Below are positions 8,192 through 17,418 of a stretch of DNA of 41,151 nucleotides, piece by piece. The DNA is taken from positions 1 to 41,151 of the forward strand of contig JAHHHP010000048.1 in the NCBI GenBank assembly GCA_019359275.1, given 5' to 3'. The notes below the pieces were generated by a model that searched no databases, had not been told where the DNA came from, and saw only the letters and a program-made list of their open reading frames with translations. The position numbers were made by a program, and so were the translations under genes. Position 1 is the first letter of the stretch. Each line of letters opens with the position of its first letter. The stretch is from Myxacorys chilensis ATA2-1-KO14 (GTDB lineage: Bacteria > Cyanobacteriota > Cyanobacteriia > Leptolyngbyales > Leptolyngbyaceae).

Positions 8192-9049
8192 CTACTGGTT
8201 CTGTTCTGTCACCTTGTGTTCTGTCACCAACGTTAAACTCGTCCATTCCCCTTTGTTGTCGTAACTGCGAACAATCCGTTGGCGCAGGTTCGATCGAAGC
8301 AACCAGCCTAGTTCTAAAACAAACGGCTGGCAAGGTTTGATTTGCAACGGACAGTTACACGACGCACCATCCGGCAAAAGCAGAATTTGAATTGGTGTTG
8401 CGCCTTGGTCGAATAACAGCGTTGAACCCTTGATGGCGGCAGTGGATGTGATTATATGCCCTGCGTCTCCCTCTCCAAACCGGAGTTCCTGCTTTAAGCG
8501 ATCGCCCTCACGCTGAATGGTTAGCGCTGTTGAGTAGGAATCAGGCGATCTCCAGTCGGGATACAGTGTCACCGCTTCACCCCGCCACTCTCCAATCAAA
8601 TCATCGACAGTTAGTGAAGGACGTTCAGGAGCATCAGTTCCAGCCCGTTGTTCGCGAATCAGGGTTAACGTGTGGAGGGCTTGATTCTCGAAAAGCTGAA
8701 CAAATCTGAGGCGACGATTCGCTCCGCGCAGCTCCGAAGCGTCGATATCCATCAACCCAAATTCGCAACCAAATTTTCCAAATGGGCTAAGTTGCATTGA
8801 CCCAAGCGAGAACGCTCCAGTCTCAAAAAACAGAGCATCGCGCCCGAACGAGCCGCGCAAGTCGAGTTCGATATCTTGATGGTTTGGCGAATCTCGGTGG
8901 AGGGTGAAGTGAACCTGTTGAGGTTGCGTTTGCTCAATGGTTACAACAGAAGGGATATCCTCTAATGCCTCACCTTGCCGTGAAAGGCTCGTGAATGAAC
9001 CGTGCCATTCTCCAACATTTTGTAGAAAGCATTCCCACTGAGACTTCAT
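8192..9049 (-). CDS. DUF3598 family protein
   Basis: The 285 residues look like two tandem lipocalin-like (calycin) halves: MKSQWECFLQNVGEWHGSFTSLS at the start, and a second WRGEAVTLYPDW block near residue 155. This is the pattern of the DUF3598 family, mostly found in cyanobacteria and plastids. Function is unknown, and a ligand-binding barrel is inference. The ATG at 9049 is preferred over a TTG at 9055. It begins 6 bp after the ftsX stop on the same strand, so the two are probably co-transcribed. Confidence 0.78.
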   Translation of the reverse strand: MKSQWECFLQNVGEWHGSFTSLSRQGEALEDIPSVVTIEQTQPQQVHFTLHRDSPNHQDIELDLRGSFGRDALFFETGAFSLGSMQLSPFGKFGCEFGLMDIDASELRGANRRLRFVQLFENQALHTLTLIREQRAGTDAPERPSLTVDDLIGEWRGEAVTLYPDWRSPDSYSTALTIQREGDRLKQELRFGEGDAGHIITSTAAIKGSTLLFDQGATPIQILLLPDGASCNCPLQIKPCQPFVLELGWLLRSNLRQRIVRSYDNKGEWTSLTLVTEHKVTEQNQ

Positions 9050-9055
9050 AGGCAA

Positions 9056-9958
9056 TTAGGTTTTTGCGAAACGGCGGACTGCAAACAAACTGCCCATTAA
9101 TCCTACCGAAGCTCCGAAGCTCAACAAAATTATCGGAAGGAGGATTACCTCCATAGGTTTCAGTGGAGCGTTGTGTGTGAGAAATTGCAAAAAGTCGGCT
9201 TGCTCGGATAGAAAATGCGCGATCGCTCGTTGAACGCCATAGATTAGTCCCCCGGCGAGCGTGGCTCCTACAACGCCAAACGTAATGCCTTGAAGCACAA
9301 ACGGTAGATAAATCCAGCCCCGCGTGGCTCCCACCAGTTGCATCACTTCAATTTCGCGACGACGGGCTAACACAATTAGTCGAATCGTCGTACTGATCAC
9401 GGCGATCGCGGTTATGGTTAGCATCCCCGTGATGATCAAACTGACCGAGTTGAATCCTTGATTGAGTTGGGCAATTCGTTGTACCGCTTCATCCACATAG
9501 CGAACGTCTTCAACGCCTTGTAGCTGTTTGAGCGTTTGAGCGAGAGCCGGGACTTGCTCAGATGATTTTGCTTTGACTTTCAACTCGTCAACTAAAGGAT
9601 TTCCCTCCAGTTGGTTGGTTGCATCTTTGAGGCTCGACAAACCCAGTTCTTTCACTAAATGGCTCCATGCTTCCTCTTTTGAGGTTCCTTCTACAGCCGC
9701 CACCGAAGGCAGCTTCTCGACGACTGGCTTGAGCATGTCTGTCGAAACGCCCGTTTCTAGATAAGCCGAAACTTCTAACTGGCTGCCAAACTGGTTCAGC
9801 AAGCCTTCTAGCTGCCACGATGCTTGCAAACTCACGCCAAACAGAAACAGCAGAACTGTTACCGTACTGATGGCTGCCCAATTCATCCAGCCGCCCCGCT
9901 TTAAGCCGAGCATCGTTTCCCGCAGCAAATAATCAAGCTTTGTAAAAAATCGCAGCAT
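9056..9958 (-). CDS. ftsX: Cell division protein FtsX (ABC-type permease)
   Basis: FtsX is the membrane partner of the ATPase FtsE and controls peptidoglycan hydrolases at the division site. The 300-residue protein has a cytoplasmic N-terminus, a first membrane helix (about 25-45, ISTVTVLLFLFGVSL), and a periplasmic domain (about 50-165). Three helices follow in the FtsX/MacB permease region, with the signature RRREIEVMQLVGATRGWI near residue 200. I chose the ATG at 9958 because it gives MLRFFTKLDYLLRE and has a strong GGAGGA site upstream. The extra residues to 10042 are unlikely. ftsE is not next to it in this window. Confidence 0.9.
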   Translation of the reverse strand: MLRFFTKLDYLLRETMLGLKRGGWMNWAAISTVTVLLFLFGVSLQASWQLEGLLNQFGSQLEVSAYLETGVSTDMLKPVVEKLPSVAAVEGTSKEEAWSHLVKELGLSSLKDATNQLEGNPLVDELKVKAKSSEQVPALAQTLKQLQGVEDVRYVDEAVQRIAQLNQGFNSVSLIITGMLTITAIAVISTTIRLIVLARRREIEVMQLVGATRGWIYLPFVLQGITFGVVGATLAGGLIYGVQRAIAHFLSEQADFLQFLTHNAPLKPMEVILLPIILLSFGASVGLMGSLFAVRRFAKT

Positions 9959-10123
9959 TAAAATTTCCTCCCCCGTTGCGCTCTCCCTTTTAACACACAT
10001 TTTTCTGAACCAAACCCCAGATTTCCAACCCGAAAACTGCACTCCGACCTGTCCTAAATTGGATAAGATAGAACCAAGACGGAATCGATCCGGCCTTTGG
10101 CATTCAATGCGGGTGAACTGTCC

Positions 10124-10687
10124 ATGCCTTCAGAAGTTTTAGTTGAGAAAAAAAAGTTAGCAAAGCCACCTCTAGAGGTGCATCATCTCGGCGATCGCGT
10201 CTTGCGTCAGCCTGCCAAGCGAGTCGCAAAGGTGGATGACGAAATTCGGCAGATTGTCCGCCAAATGCTGCAAACCATGTATTCCGAGGATGGGATCGGG
10301 TTAGCTGCACCGCAAGTGGCAATCAATAAGCAAATTGTGGTGATTGATATTGATCCTGAGAATCCTGAGCATCAGCCGCTGGTGTTGATCAATCCAACCG
10401 TTAAGTCGTTTGGTCGTGAGCTTGTTGCGACTCAGGAAGGCTGTCTCAGTATTCCGGGCGTCTATTTAGATGTGCAGCGTCCTGAAGCGATTGAAGTGTC
10501 GTTTAAAGATGAGCAGGGACGCCCCCGAACTATTAAGGCGACGGGCTTATTGTCCCGTGCGATTCAGCATGAGATCGATCACCTCAACGGGGTGCTGTTT
10601 GTCGATCGCGTGAATAATCAATTGGCGCTGACGCAAGAACTGAAGAAGCGCGGATTTTCAACTCAAGCTGTGAAGCCGGTGGCGTAA
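10124..10687 (+). CDS. def: Peptide deformylase
   Basis: This enzyme removes the formyl group from the initiator Met of new proteins using a metal ion. All three signatures are present: GIGLAAPQV (about 57-65), EGCLSIP (metal Cys about 107) and HEIDH (metal His149 and His153, catalytic Glu150). At 187 residues it is a type 1B bacterial deformylase. The frame is open to 10097, but the ATG at 10124 gives the plausible start MPSEVLVEKKKL. It is divergent from ftsX. A small membrane-protein gene starts 2 bp after its stop, so they probably share a transcript. Confidence 0.95.
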   Translation: MPSEVLVEKKKLAKPPLEVHHLGDRVLRQPAKRVAKVDDEIRQIVRQMLQTMYSEDGIGLAAPQVAINKQIVVIDIDPENPEHQPLVLINPTVKSFGRELVATQEGCLSIPGVYLDVQRPEAIEVSFKDEQGRPRTIKATGLLSRAIQHEIDHLNGVLFVDRVNNQLALTQELKKRGFSTQAVKPVA

Positions 10688-10689
10688 CT

Positions 10690-10893
10690 ATGATCATGAC
10701 TCCCAAAAGCGGCATTTTTCTTGCCGGGTCTTGTGTCGCTGCGATCGCGGCAGTTGGCAGCATTTTTGAGCTTTCCTCTGGCACTCCAGATTTGGGTGTT
10801 CTGAATACCGGAATTATCTTGGGGCTTAGCGCTCCAGCTTGTGTGGTTTGTTTTCTCTCGGCTGTGTCGGACGCGAGAAAACATAATTCGTAA
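10690..10893 (+). CDS. Small two-helix membrane protein
   Basis: The 67-residue product has two hydrophobic stretches (about 9-26 and 38-59) joined by a short SSGTPDLG turn, and ends in a charged SDARKHNS tail. No known family was recognised. The ATG lies 2 bp after the def stop and a good terminator follows about 28 bp later, so it looks like the second gene of a def transcript. A function cannot be given. Confidence 0.65.
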   Translation: MIMTPKSGIFLAGSCVAAIAAVGSIFELSSGTPDLGVLNTGIILGLSAPACVVCFLSAVSDARKHNS

Positions 10894-10920
10894 TTTAGCC
10901 TGAACGCTAAAAGGTAATTA

Positions 10921-10952
10921 GAAGCCGGATGAGTCATCTGGCTTTTATTTTT
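10921..10952 (+). terminator. Rho-independent terminator after def and the small membrane gene
   Basis: AAGCCGGATGA (10922-10932) pairs with TCATCTGGCTT (10934-10944) with one G-U pair, followed by TTTATTTTT. It probably ends the def transcript. The stem is also fairly symmetrical, but the minus-strand kinase gene ends more than 100 bp further on. Confidence 0.8.
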
Positions 10953-11064
10953 AGCAGTTGCGGATGCTGTCGCTGCTGCGCTCCTTTGGAAAATTGTGGC
11001 TCACAAACATTAGGGATTTCGGTGGAAACAGGATCTGTCACCAAAAAAAATGCGATACAACCGC

Positions 11065-13182
11065 TTAAGCAGAGGAGCGCTCTTGGTGAACCGGAATTTC
11101 AATCCAAAACTCCGTCCCGTGTTGAGAGGTGCATTTGAACACCCCTCTATGTTTTTCAACCACCACTTGATAACTGATCGATAATCCTAAGCCTGTTCCT
11201 TGTCCCACTGGCTTCGTGGTGAAAAACGGGTCAAAAATGCGCGATCGTACTGCCTCCGGTATCCCCATCCCGTTATCTGCAATGCGAACCACAACCCGAT
11301 TTGGCGTCATAAGCTCCGTCCGAATCCGAATGGTCGGCGTCGGGTCTTGACACCCCGCTTCCAAAGCATCGATCGCGTTCCCCAATACGTTCATGAACAC
11401 TTGGTTCAGTTGTCCTGCATAGCACTCGACTAAGGGCAACTCTCCATAGTCCTTGATCACCTGAATAGTCACGCCACCCGCCCTTGCTTTGAATCGATTT
11501 TGGAGAATCAGCAGCGTACTTTCAATTCCATCATGCAAATCAACCGCTTTCATTGCTGCTTCGTCCAGGCGCGAAAAGTTGCGTAGGGAGAGCACAATAT
11601 CGCGAATGCGATCGGTTCCCACTTGCATGGAAGATAGCAATTTTAGTAAGTCTGACGTGACAAAGCCTAAATCCACCTGCTGGATCGCCAATTGCAATTG
11701 GGGGGCTGGATCAGGACAGTGCTGCTGATAGCAGTCCAGTACGTGTAGAAGGTCTTGAATGTAATCCGTCGCGTGCGACAGATTGCCGTGGATGAAATTG
11801 ACAGGATTATTAATCTCGTGAGCGATTCCAGCTACCAGTTGTCCTAAACTCGACATCTTCTCGCTTTGAATCAGTTGGGTTTGCGTGTGTTGCAGGTCTT
11901 TGAGCGCGGCTTCTAGCTGCAATGCCTTCTGTTGTAAGGATGCTTGGGAAGCTTGCAGCGCTGCTTCAGCCGTCTTGTGATCGCTGATGTCGCGGAAGTA
12001 CCAAACTCTCCCATAATAATCACCATCGGGAGTATGAACCCCTGTGGTATAGCGATCGAGCGTCCGTCCATCACGAAGCAAGATTTCATCACGGCTGGTT
12101 AGTTCTGGATGCTGATAGAGATGTTCAACTTGGGTAATAAATTCTTCTGGGTTTTGGGTTGTTGTCACCACCAATTCTAGAATTTTCCGATCGTCGCCTT
12201 TCTGTACTAAAGATTCTGGAATCTGCCAGATTTGGTAAAAGCGCTGATTGTAAAACATGACTTGGTTCTGCTCATCCACAACCAGAATGGCATCAATCGC
12301 CGATTCTTGTTGAGCTCTCAGGAAAGCATGACTGCGATAAAGCTCGGCTTCTGCTTGTCGGCGTTGTTCTTCCGCTTGCTTGCGATCGCTCATATCAATC
12401 AGCAACCCATCCCACAGAATGGCTCCATCGGGTTTTCGTTCAGGTCGAGACACGCCCTGAACCCACTTACTTTGCCCTGATGCGCTCATCATGTGTCCTT
12501 GCCATCGCCATGTTTCTAGCGTTTGAGCAGAATGAGTGACAGCGTTATTGAATCTATCTCGATCCTCTGGGTGAATCGCCTCAATGAGTAAATCAGCATT
12601 TTGCTGAACGGCTTCTGGTTCCAATTCATAAAGTTCTAGGCAACCCGACGAGATATAAGGAAACCAGGCTTTCCCATCTGGCTCTAAGCGGAATTGATAA
12701 ATCATTCCTGGAACGTTTGCGGCTAACCGTTGAAACCGTGCTTCACTTGCCGAGACTTGTGCGTTTGCTGTAGCAAGTTCCACCGTGCGTTCCAAGACTT
12801 GAGCCTCTAACGTGGCATTGAGGCTAGCTAACTTATCATTGGCTTGTGCAAGCTGCGTTTGCGCTTGGCTCAGTAACACGGGGCCGTCAATCAGGAAGGA
12901 GTAATAGCGCCTCAGTGCAACATACGTTCCAGCGATCGTAGCGGTGAGCAGATCCACGCCCAACTGGAATTTTAGCAAGGCCGGAGACGAGTAGCGGACT
13001 CCGTCTGCCATCATTAGCACGTGTCCTCCATGACTCAATGCATAGCTAAAAAACACCAAAATTGTTGCCAGCACCAGCGGCGTTTTTTGCTGACCCTGAA
13101 TAAACGGTAAGAAAATTAGAATCGCGATCGTCAAGTAGCAGAGTGCAATGAACCCGTTGGCAGCAATCAGTAATTCATTCAT
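11065..13182 (-). CDS. PAS-domain sensor histidine kinase (orphan)
   Basis: The 705-residue kinase has three N-terminal membrane helices (about 8-28, 36-57, 73-91), a coiled coil (about 103-147), and a first PAS/PAC domain (about 148-268, LLIDMSDRKQ end). A second PAS/PAC domain (about 286-405, YFRDISDHK end) and another coiled coil follow. The dimerisation helix has the phospho-acceptor His455 in GIAHEINNPVNF, of the ZraS/NtrB-like type. The ATPase domain has an N box at about 597-608, DNGMG at 636-640 and GTGLGLS at 662-668. All kinase motifs look intact. No response regulator lies nearby, so its partner is elsewhere. The membrane-embedded N-terminus has almost no periplasmic loop, suggesting a membrane or cytoplasmic PAS signal. 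Confidence 0.92.
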   Translation of the reverse strand: MNELLIAANGFIALCYLTIAILIFLPFIQGQQKTPLVLATILVFFSYALSHGGHVLMMADGVRYSSPALLKFQLGVDLLTATIAGTYVALRRYYSFLIDGPVLLSQAQTQLAQANDKLASLNATLEAQVLERTVELATANAQVSASEARFQRLAANVPGMIYQFRLEPDGKAWFPYISSGCLELYELEPEAVQQNADLLIEAIHPEDRDRFNNAVTHSAQTLETWRWQGHMMSASGQSKWVQGVSRPERKPDGAILWDGLLIDMSDRKQAEEQRRQAEAELYRSHAFLRAQQESAIDAILVVDEQNQVMFYNQRFYQIWQIPESLVQKGDDRKILELVVTTTQNPEEFITQVEHLYQHPELTSRDEILLRDGRTLDRYTTGVHTPDGDYYGRVWYFRDISDHKTAEAALQASQASLQQKALQLEAALKDLQHTQTQLIQSEKMSSLGQLVAGIAHEINNPVNFIHGNLSHATDYIQDLLHVLDCYQQHCPDPAPQLQLAIQQVDLGFVTSDLLKLLSSMQVGTDRIRDIVLSLRNFSRLDEAAMKAVDLHDGIESTLLILQNRFKARAGGVTIQVIKDYGELPLVECYAGQLNQVFMNVLGNAIDALEAGCQDPTPTIRIRTELMTPNRVVVRIADNGMGIPEAVRSRIFDPFFTTKPVGQGTGLGLSISYQVVVEKHRGVFKCTSQHGTEFWIEIPVHQERSSA

Positions 13183-13315
13183 TTCAAACCTACTTTACGT
13201 CGCTGTTCACTTTTTCAGTTTTCCCCAAGCAGTCATTAAGTGATTCAGTCAACCAGGTAATTTTACTCAAGCTACAATTAGCTCGAGTAGTGCGAGATAG
13301 CTAAGTTACACTCCT

Positions 13316-13912
13316 ATGACTGCCTTAACCCAACTACCATTTGACGCCAAAGAACAACGGGTAGTCTTGCCTAGCGTGACTTGGCAACAGTATGAGAGCC
13401 TCTTAGCAACGCTTGAAGACTACCCTGGACTACGGCTTATCTACCTAGAGGGAACTCTAGAAATCTTTATGCCCTCACCTGAACATGAAATGCTTAAAAA
13501 GGTGATTGCAAGACTTCTAGAACGATATGCGGAAGAGGTTGATATTCCCTTACATGGCTATGGCTCAACAACGTTTCGGCGTGAAGCTAAGGCGCGAGGA
13601 CTCGAACCTGATGAGTGCTACTGTGTGGGTTCTCTCAAAGAACTACCTGATTTTGCCATTGAAGTTAATTTGACGAGTGGAGGAGTGGACAAGCTAGCCG
13701 TCTATCAGGGGCTTGGTATTCCAGAAGTTTTGATGTGGCAGAACAACAAATTGACACTTTATGACTTACGGGAAGGCCATTACCGGGAAACCAATTGCAG
13801 TTATTTCTTCCCAGCTTTAAGCTTGCAATTGTTGGCGCAATATGTTCAACCCGAAGCGCAACCTCAAGCTATCCAAGAATTTCTCCGTGCAGTTCGATCA
13901 CAGAAGAGTTAA
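13316..13912 (+). CDS. Uma2 family protein (DUF820, restriction-endonuclease fold)
   Basis: The 198 residues match the Uma2/DUF820 family, a PD-(D/E)XK-fold group greatly expanded in cyanobacteria. Visible features are YLEGTLEIFMPSPEHE near residue 45, the core PDFAIEVNLTSGGVDKLAVYQGLGIPEVLMW at about 118-148 (Asp, Glu and Lys in the expected order), and the closing LYDLREGHY segment. Nuclease activity is predicted from fold only. The family often travels with transposable elements, and its role is unsettled. It stands alone between the kinase and the fusion gene. Confidence 0.88.
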   Translation: MTALTQLPFDAKEQRVVLPSVTWQQYESLLATLEDYPGLRLIYLEGTLEIFMPSPEHEMLKKVIARLLERYAEEVDIPLHGYGSTTFRREAKARGLEPDECYCVGSLKELPDFAIEVNLTSGGVDKLAVYQGLGIPEVLMWQNNKLTLYDLREGHYRETNCSYFFPALSLQLLAQYVQPEAQPQAIQEFLRAVRSQKS

Positions 13913-14043
13913 GACTTGCTTGATCTGACGACTCAATCTGACTACTCAATCGGTCTGATCAATCATTTCGCCACGAACAGCAGTGCCCTTCACTCACGTC
14001 AAACGATCTAGACTTCAAGAGGAATGACGTTGAACGATCGCAC

Positions 14044-16899
14044 ATGACACTGACACAGGTTTGGGGTTCTCTGCTAATTTTTCTGCTGTGCCCAATTTTG
14101 GGCGGATTGCCGCTGATCGAGTGGATTACGGTTGCGCTGACTCGAAAGCGGTTGAGCCGAATTGGGACGAAAAATGTCAGCGTTTCAGCCGCGTTTTATC
14201 ATGGCGGCAAGGTGGCAGGCATTTTAGCGGTGTTGTCTGAGGCGCTGAAGGGCATTTTGGCGGTGCTGTTGGCGCGATCGTTCTTCCCAGATCATCCTGA
14301 ATGGGAGTTAATTGCGCTGATCGCTCTCGTTTTTGGGCGCTACTGGATTGGTAAAGGTGCAGGCACAACGAATGTGACGTGGGGCTACATTGTGCACGAT
14401 CCGATCACGTCTTTTCTGACATTTTTGATCGGTGGCATCGGATTTACTCTCCTACGAGAACGAAAGCTAGGGCGATTTGGAGTTTTAATTCTGTTTCCGT
14501 TGCTCACTGCCGCGCGGCATCCAGACGACTCCGCCCTGATTGGGGCGTCGATTTGCCTTGCAGGTCTGATGGGATGGATTTACACTCAAATTCCAGATGA
14601 CTTGGAGTTGAAGCCAGATACGGCTCAGACGGATTCACAAACCATGTTTAAATTCTTTCGCGGCGATCGCGCTGTTCTTTCTCTAGATCAGCCTCTGCAA
14701 GCCAGTAAAGTTGGCGAAAAGGCGGCGACTCTGGCTCATCTAAAAGGATTGGGCTATCCAGTTCCGATGGGATGGGTACTGCTGCCGGGAGATGATCCAC
14801 AACCGTTGATCGAACTGTTGCAGCCATCAGAGCGAACCCCGTTGGTCGTGCGATCGTCGGCGATTGGCGAAGATTCGGAACTCGCGTCAGCGGCGGGACA
14901 GTATGAGACGATTTTAGGGATCACACGGCAAAGCGATTTGTTGAGCGCGATCGCACAGTGTTTGGCGTCTTACGATCAGCCGTCTGCGGTCAGGTATCGG
15001 CGCGATCGCAATTTACCAGATACCTCAATGGTTGTGCTAATTCAGCAGCAGGTTCGCGGCGCGTTTTCTGGTGTGGCATTTAGCCGAGACCCGATCGCGC
15101 GGCAAGGCGATGCGGTCTTGGTTGAAGCGTTGCCCGGCAGTGCTGAACGGGTGGTGTCGGGGCAAGTGACGCCTGAAAGTTATCAAGTGCTGGTGTCAGA
15201 ACTCGGCTCGAATTGGACGTTGCCCGATGAGATGACGCTGGAAGTGCAGGGAAGCGGGGAAGTGCCGCTTCGCTTGGTGCAGCAGGTGGCATATCTGGCT
15301 CGCCATCTAGAGGCGCACTATCACGGCATTCCCCAAGATATTGAGTGGAGCTATGACGGGCAGACGTTATGGCTCTTGCAATCTCGCCCGATTACCACCT
15401 TGATTCCGATCTGGACGCGCAAGATTGCTGCCGAAGTGATTCCGGGCGCGATTCGTCCGTTAACATGGTCGATTAATCGCCCGTTGACCTGTGGCGTTTG
15501 GGGAGAGTTGTTCTCGTTGGTACTAGGTCAGCAAGCTCAAGGATTAGATTTTAATGAAACGGCAACGTTGCACTATGCTCACGCTTACTTTAATGCGTCG
15601 CTATTAGGACAAACGTTTCGCCGCATGGGATTGCCGCCAGAGAGTCTAGAGTTTTTGACCAGAGGTGCAAAGTTTAGCAAGCCACCGATAAAGTCAACGC
15701 TGCAAAACGTCCCCGGATTGCTGAAGTTAGTCCGACGGGAACTACGGTTAGAGAAAGATTTTCAACGAGATGACCAACGCTATTTCTCACCTGCGTTAAC
15801 CGAATTTGCAACGCATTCAGCAACACAGCTTTCGACAGTAGAGGTGTTAGATCGCATAGACAAAATTTTGGAATTGCTCAAACGAGCGACGTACTACAGC
15901 ATCCTTGCTCCCCTCAGTGCAGCGTTGCGACGGTCAATCTTGAAAGTTTCAGAGGATGAGCTTGATAACAGCCGAACGCCCGAAGTTGCCGCTTTGCGAT
16001 CGCTTCAAGCCATTGCTACTAGAGCAAAACAAACTGGCAATCTCTCTCATCAATTGTCGGCTGAGCAATTGTTTGAGCACCTGAGTGAGACGAAGCAAGG
16101 GCGGGATGTGTTAGCCGAGTTCGACAGGTTTCTAGAGCAATACGGCTATTTGAGCGAGGTCGGAACTGACATTGCTATACCCACGTGGAGAGAAGATCCA
16201 AAGCCGATTCGAGAGGTGTTTACTCAGTTTTACTTTCATCCGATTGAGCGAGAGGTAGTGCCAGGTCGATCGCGCGTTCAGCAACGAGTCGATCTCAAAG
16301 GCAAGGTGACGGAAGTGTATAGCCGACTGTTGGCACACTTGCGCTGGAGCTTTGTGGCGTTAGAAGAACAATGGTTAACTTTAGGTGTGTTAGAGCAGCC
16401 GGGAGACATCTTCTTTCTGAAGTATGACGAGATTCGGCACGTTGCTGCGACTTCAACCTTTTCTCGTCTCATTGAACAACGGCGATCGCAGTTTGAACAA
16501 GATCGCCAACTCGCCCAAGTGCCGCAGTTGGTGTACGGAGACGATCCACCCGAACCTAAGCTAGAAACCTGGCAAGCCTCTCAAACGCTGCAAGGCATTG
16601 GAGCAAGTTCTGGACAAAAAGAAGGACGCATCAAAATCATGAAGTCGCTCTCGACCGGGATTAGCCTCGATCGCGATACTATTTTGGTCGTGCCCTACAC
16701 CGATTCGGGCTGGGCAGCAATTTTGGCACAGGTGGGCGGACTCATTTCTGAGGTGGGCGGCAAACTCTCTCACGGCGCGATCGTCGCGCGAGAATACCGA
16801 ATTCCTGCCGTGATGGATATTCCGAATGCCACAACCCGCTTACACGATGGACAGCAGGTTCGGATCGATGGACAACGCGGCAGGATTGAAATTCTGTAG
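14044..16899 (+). CDS. Fusion: degenerate PlsY-like acyltransferase domain + PEP-synthase/rifampin-phosphotransferase-like module
   Basis: The 951 residues combine two systems. Residues 1-185 resemble PlsY (acyl-phosphate:glycerol-3-phosphate acyltransferase) with several membrane helices. The PlsY motifs are altered: GTKNVSVSA where GSGNxGATN is expected, and GRYWIGKGAG where GHxxP...GGKG is expected, so the conserved His is Arg. Residues about 205-460 form the ATP-binding domain of the pyruvate-phosphate-dikinase type (VRSSAIGEDSE, GVAFSRDP, QSRPI). A long middle region (about 460-850) has no clear motif. The last 90 residues are the swivelling phosphohistidine domain, with His910 in KLSHGAIVAREYRIPAV. 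The PEP-binding TIM barrel of true PEP synthase is missing. This order matches rifampin phosphotransferase, attached to a membrane domain. The substrate is unknown. Confidence 0.85.
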   Translation: MTLTQVWGSLLIFLLCPILGGLPLIEWITVALTRKRLSRIGTKNVSVSAAFYHGGKVAGILAVLSEALKGILAVLLARSFFPDHPEWELIALIALVFGRYWIGKGAGTTNVTWGYIVHDPITSFLTFLIGGIGFTLLRERKLGRFGVLILFPLLTAARHPDDSALIGASICLAGLMGWIYTQIPDDLELKPDTAQTDSQTMFKFFRGDRAVLSLDQPLQASKVGEKAATLAHLKGLGYPVPMGWVLLPGDDPQPLIELLQPSERTPLVVRSSAIGEDSELASAAGQYETILGITRQSDLLSAIAQCLASYDQPSAVRYRRDRNLPDTSMVVLIQQQVRGAFSGVAFSRDPIARQGDAVLVEALPGSAERVVSGQVTPESYQVLVSELGSNWTLPDEMTLEVQGSGEVPLRLVQQVAYLARHLEAHYHGIPQDIEWSYDGQTLWLLQSRPITTLIPIWTRKIAAEVIPGAIRPLTWSINRPLTCGVWGELFSLVLGQQAQGLDFNETATLHYAHAYFNASLLGQTFRRMGLPPESLEFLTRGAKFSKPPIKSTLQNVPGLLKLVRRELRLEKDFQRDDQRYFSPALTEFATHSATQLSTVEVLDRIDKILELLKRATYYSILAPLSAALRRSILKVSEDELDNSRTPEVAALRSLQAIATRAKQTGNLSHQLSAEQLFEHLSETKQGRDVLAEFDRFLEQYGYLSEVGTDIAIPTWREDPKPIREVFTQFYFHPIEREVVPGRSRVQQRVDLKGKVTEVYSRLLAHLRWSFVALEEQWLTLGVLEQPGDIFFLKYDEIRHVAATSTFSRLIEQRRSQFEQDRQLAQVPQLVYGDDPPEPKLETWQASQTLQGIGASSGQKEGRIKIMKSLSTGISLDRDTILVVPYTDSGWAAILAQVGGLISEVGGKLSHGAIVAREYRIPAVMDIPNATTRLHDGQQVRIDGQRGRIEIL

Positions 16900-17024
16900 C
16901 GATATTTAAGCTGACGCGGATGTAACAGATAAGAGAGTTGCTTGAAAATAGTGTCCCCTTACTATAAGGAACGTTGTTTCGCTTCACCCAGTCGCTAATG
17001 CTTCTTTGAGAGGTCTTCCATCTG

Positions 17025-17276
17025 CTTCCGGAGTTCTCAGATTGTCTTCGGGAGTTGTCAAATTGTCTTCGGGAGTTCTCAGATTGTCTTCGGGAGTTGT
17101 CAAATTGTCTTCGGGAGTTCTCAGATTGTCTTCGGGAGTTCTCAGATTGTCTTCCGGAGTTCTCAAATTGCCTTCGGGAGTTGTCAGATTGTCTTCGGGA
17201 GTTGTCAGATTGTCTTCGGGAGTTCTCAGATTCTCCTCCGGAGTTGTCAGATTGTCTTCGGGAGTTGTCAAATTCT
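17025..17276. repeat. Tandem array: 12 copies of a 21-bp unit
   Basis: Twelve contiguous copies run without spacers, with unit starts at 17025, 17046, 17067 and so on to 17256. The consensus is CTTCGGGAGTTSTCARATTG followed by T, where S is C or G and R is A or G. Variation is confined to a few positions (C/G at unit position 12, A/G at 16, CCGG or CGGG at 4-7). Several frames remain open, giving heptapeptide repeats such as TPEDNLR on the minus strand, but no good start context supports translation. It behaves like a minisatellite and probably varies in copy number between strains (inference). Confidence 0.9.
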
Positions 17277-17418
17277 GAAGCGAAAGTCGCAATGGGCAGG
17301 CTACATTTGGAGCGCAATACCGAGATCCAAAGCGGGATACTATTTCTTAGCAAGTCCCTAAGGATCATGGATTAAATAAAACCGAATTTACCCTCACCCC
17401 AACCCTCTCCCGCAGGAG

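Noticed and set aside
10929..11138. 69-codon plus-strand frame after the def transcript
   Set aside because: It starts inside the terminator hairpin and overlaps the end of the kinase gene on the other strand.
14044..16899. True PEP synthase (ppsA)
   Set aside because: The C-terminal PEP-binding barrel is absent and the N-terminus is a membrane domain.
16742..17368. Long open frames across the 21-bp repeat array on both strands (heptapeptide-repeat proteins)
   Set aside because: They exist because the repeat unit is a multiple of three; one overlaps the end of the fusion gene and none has a good start context.
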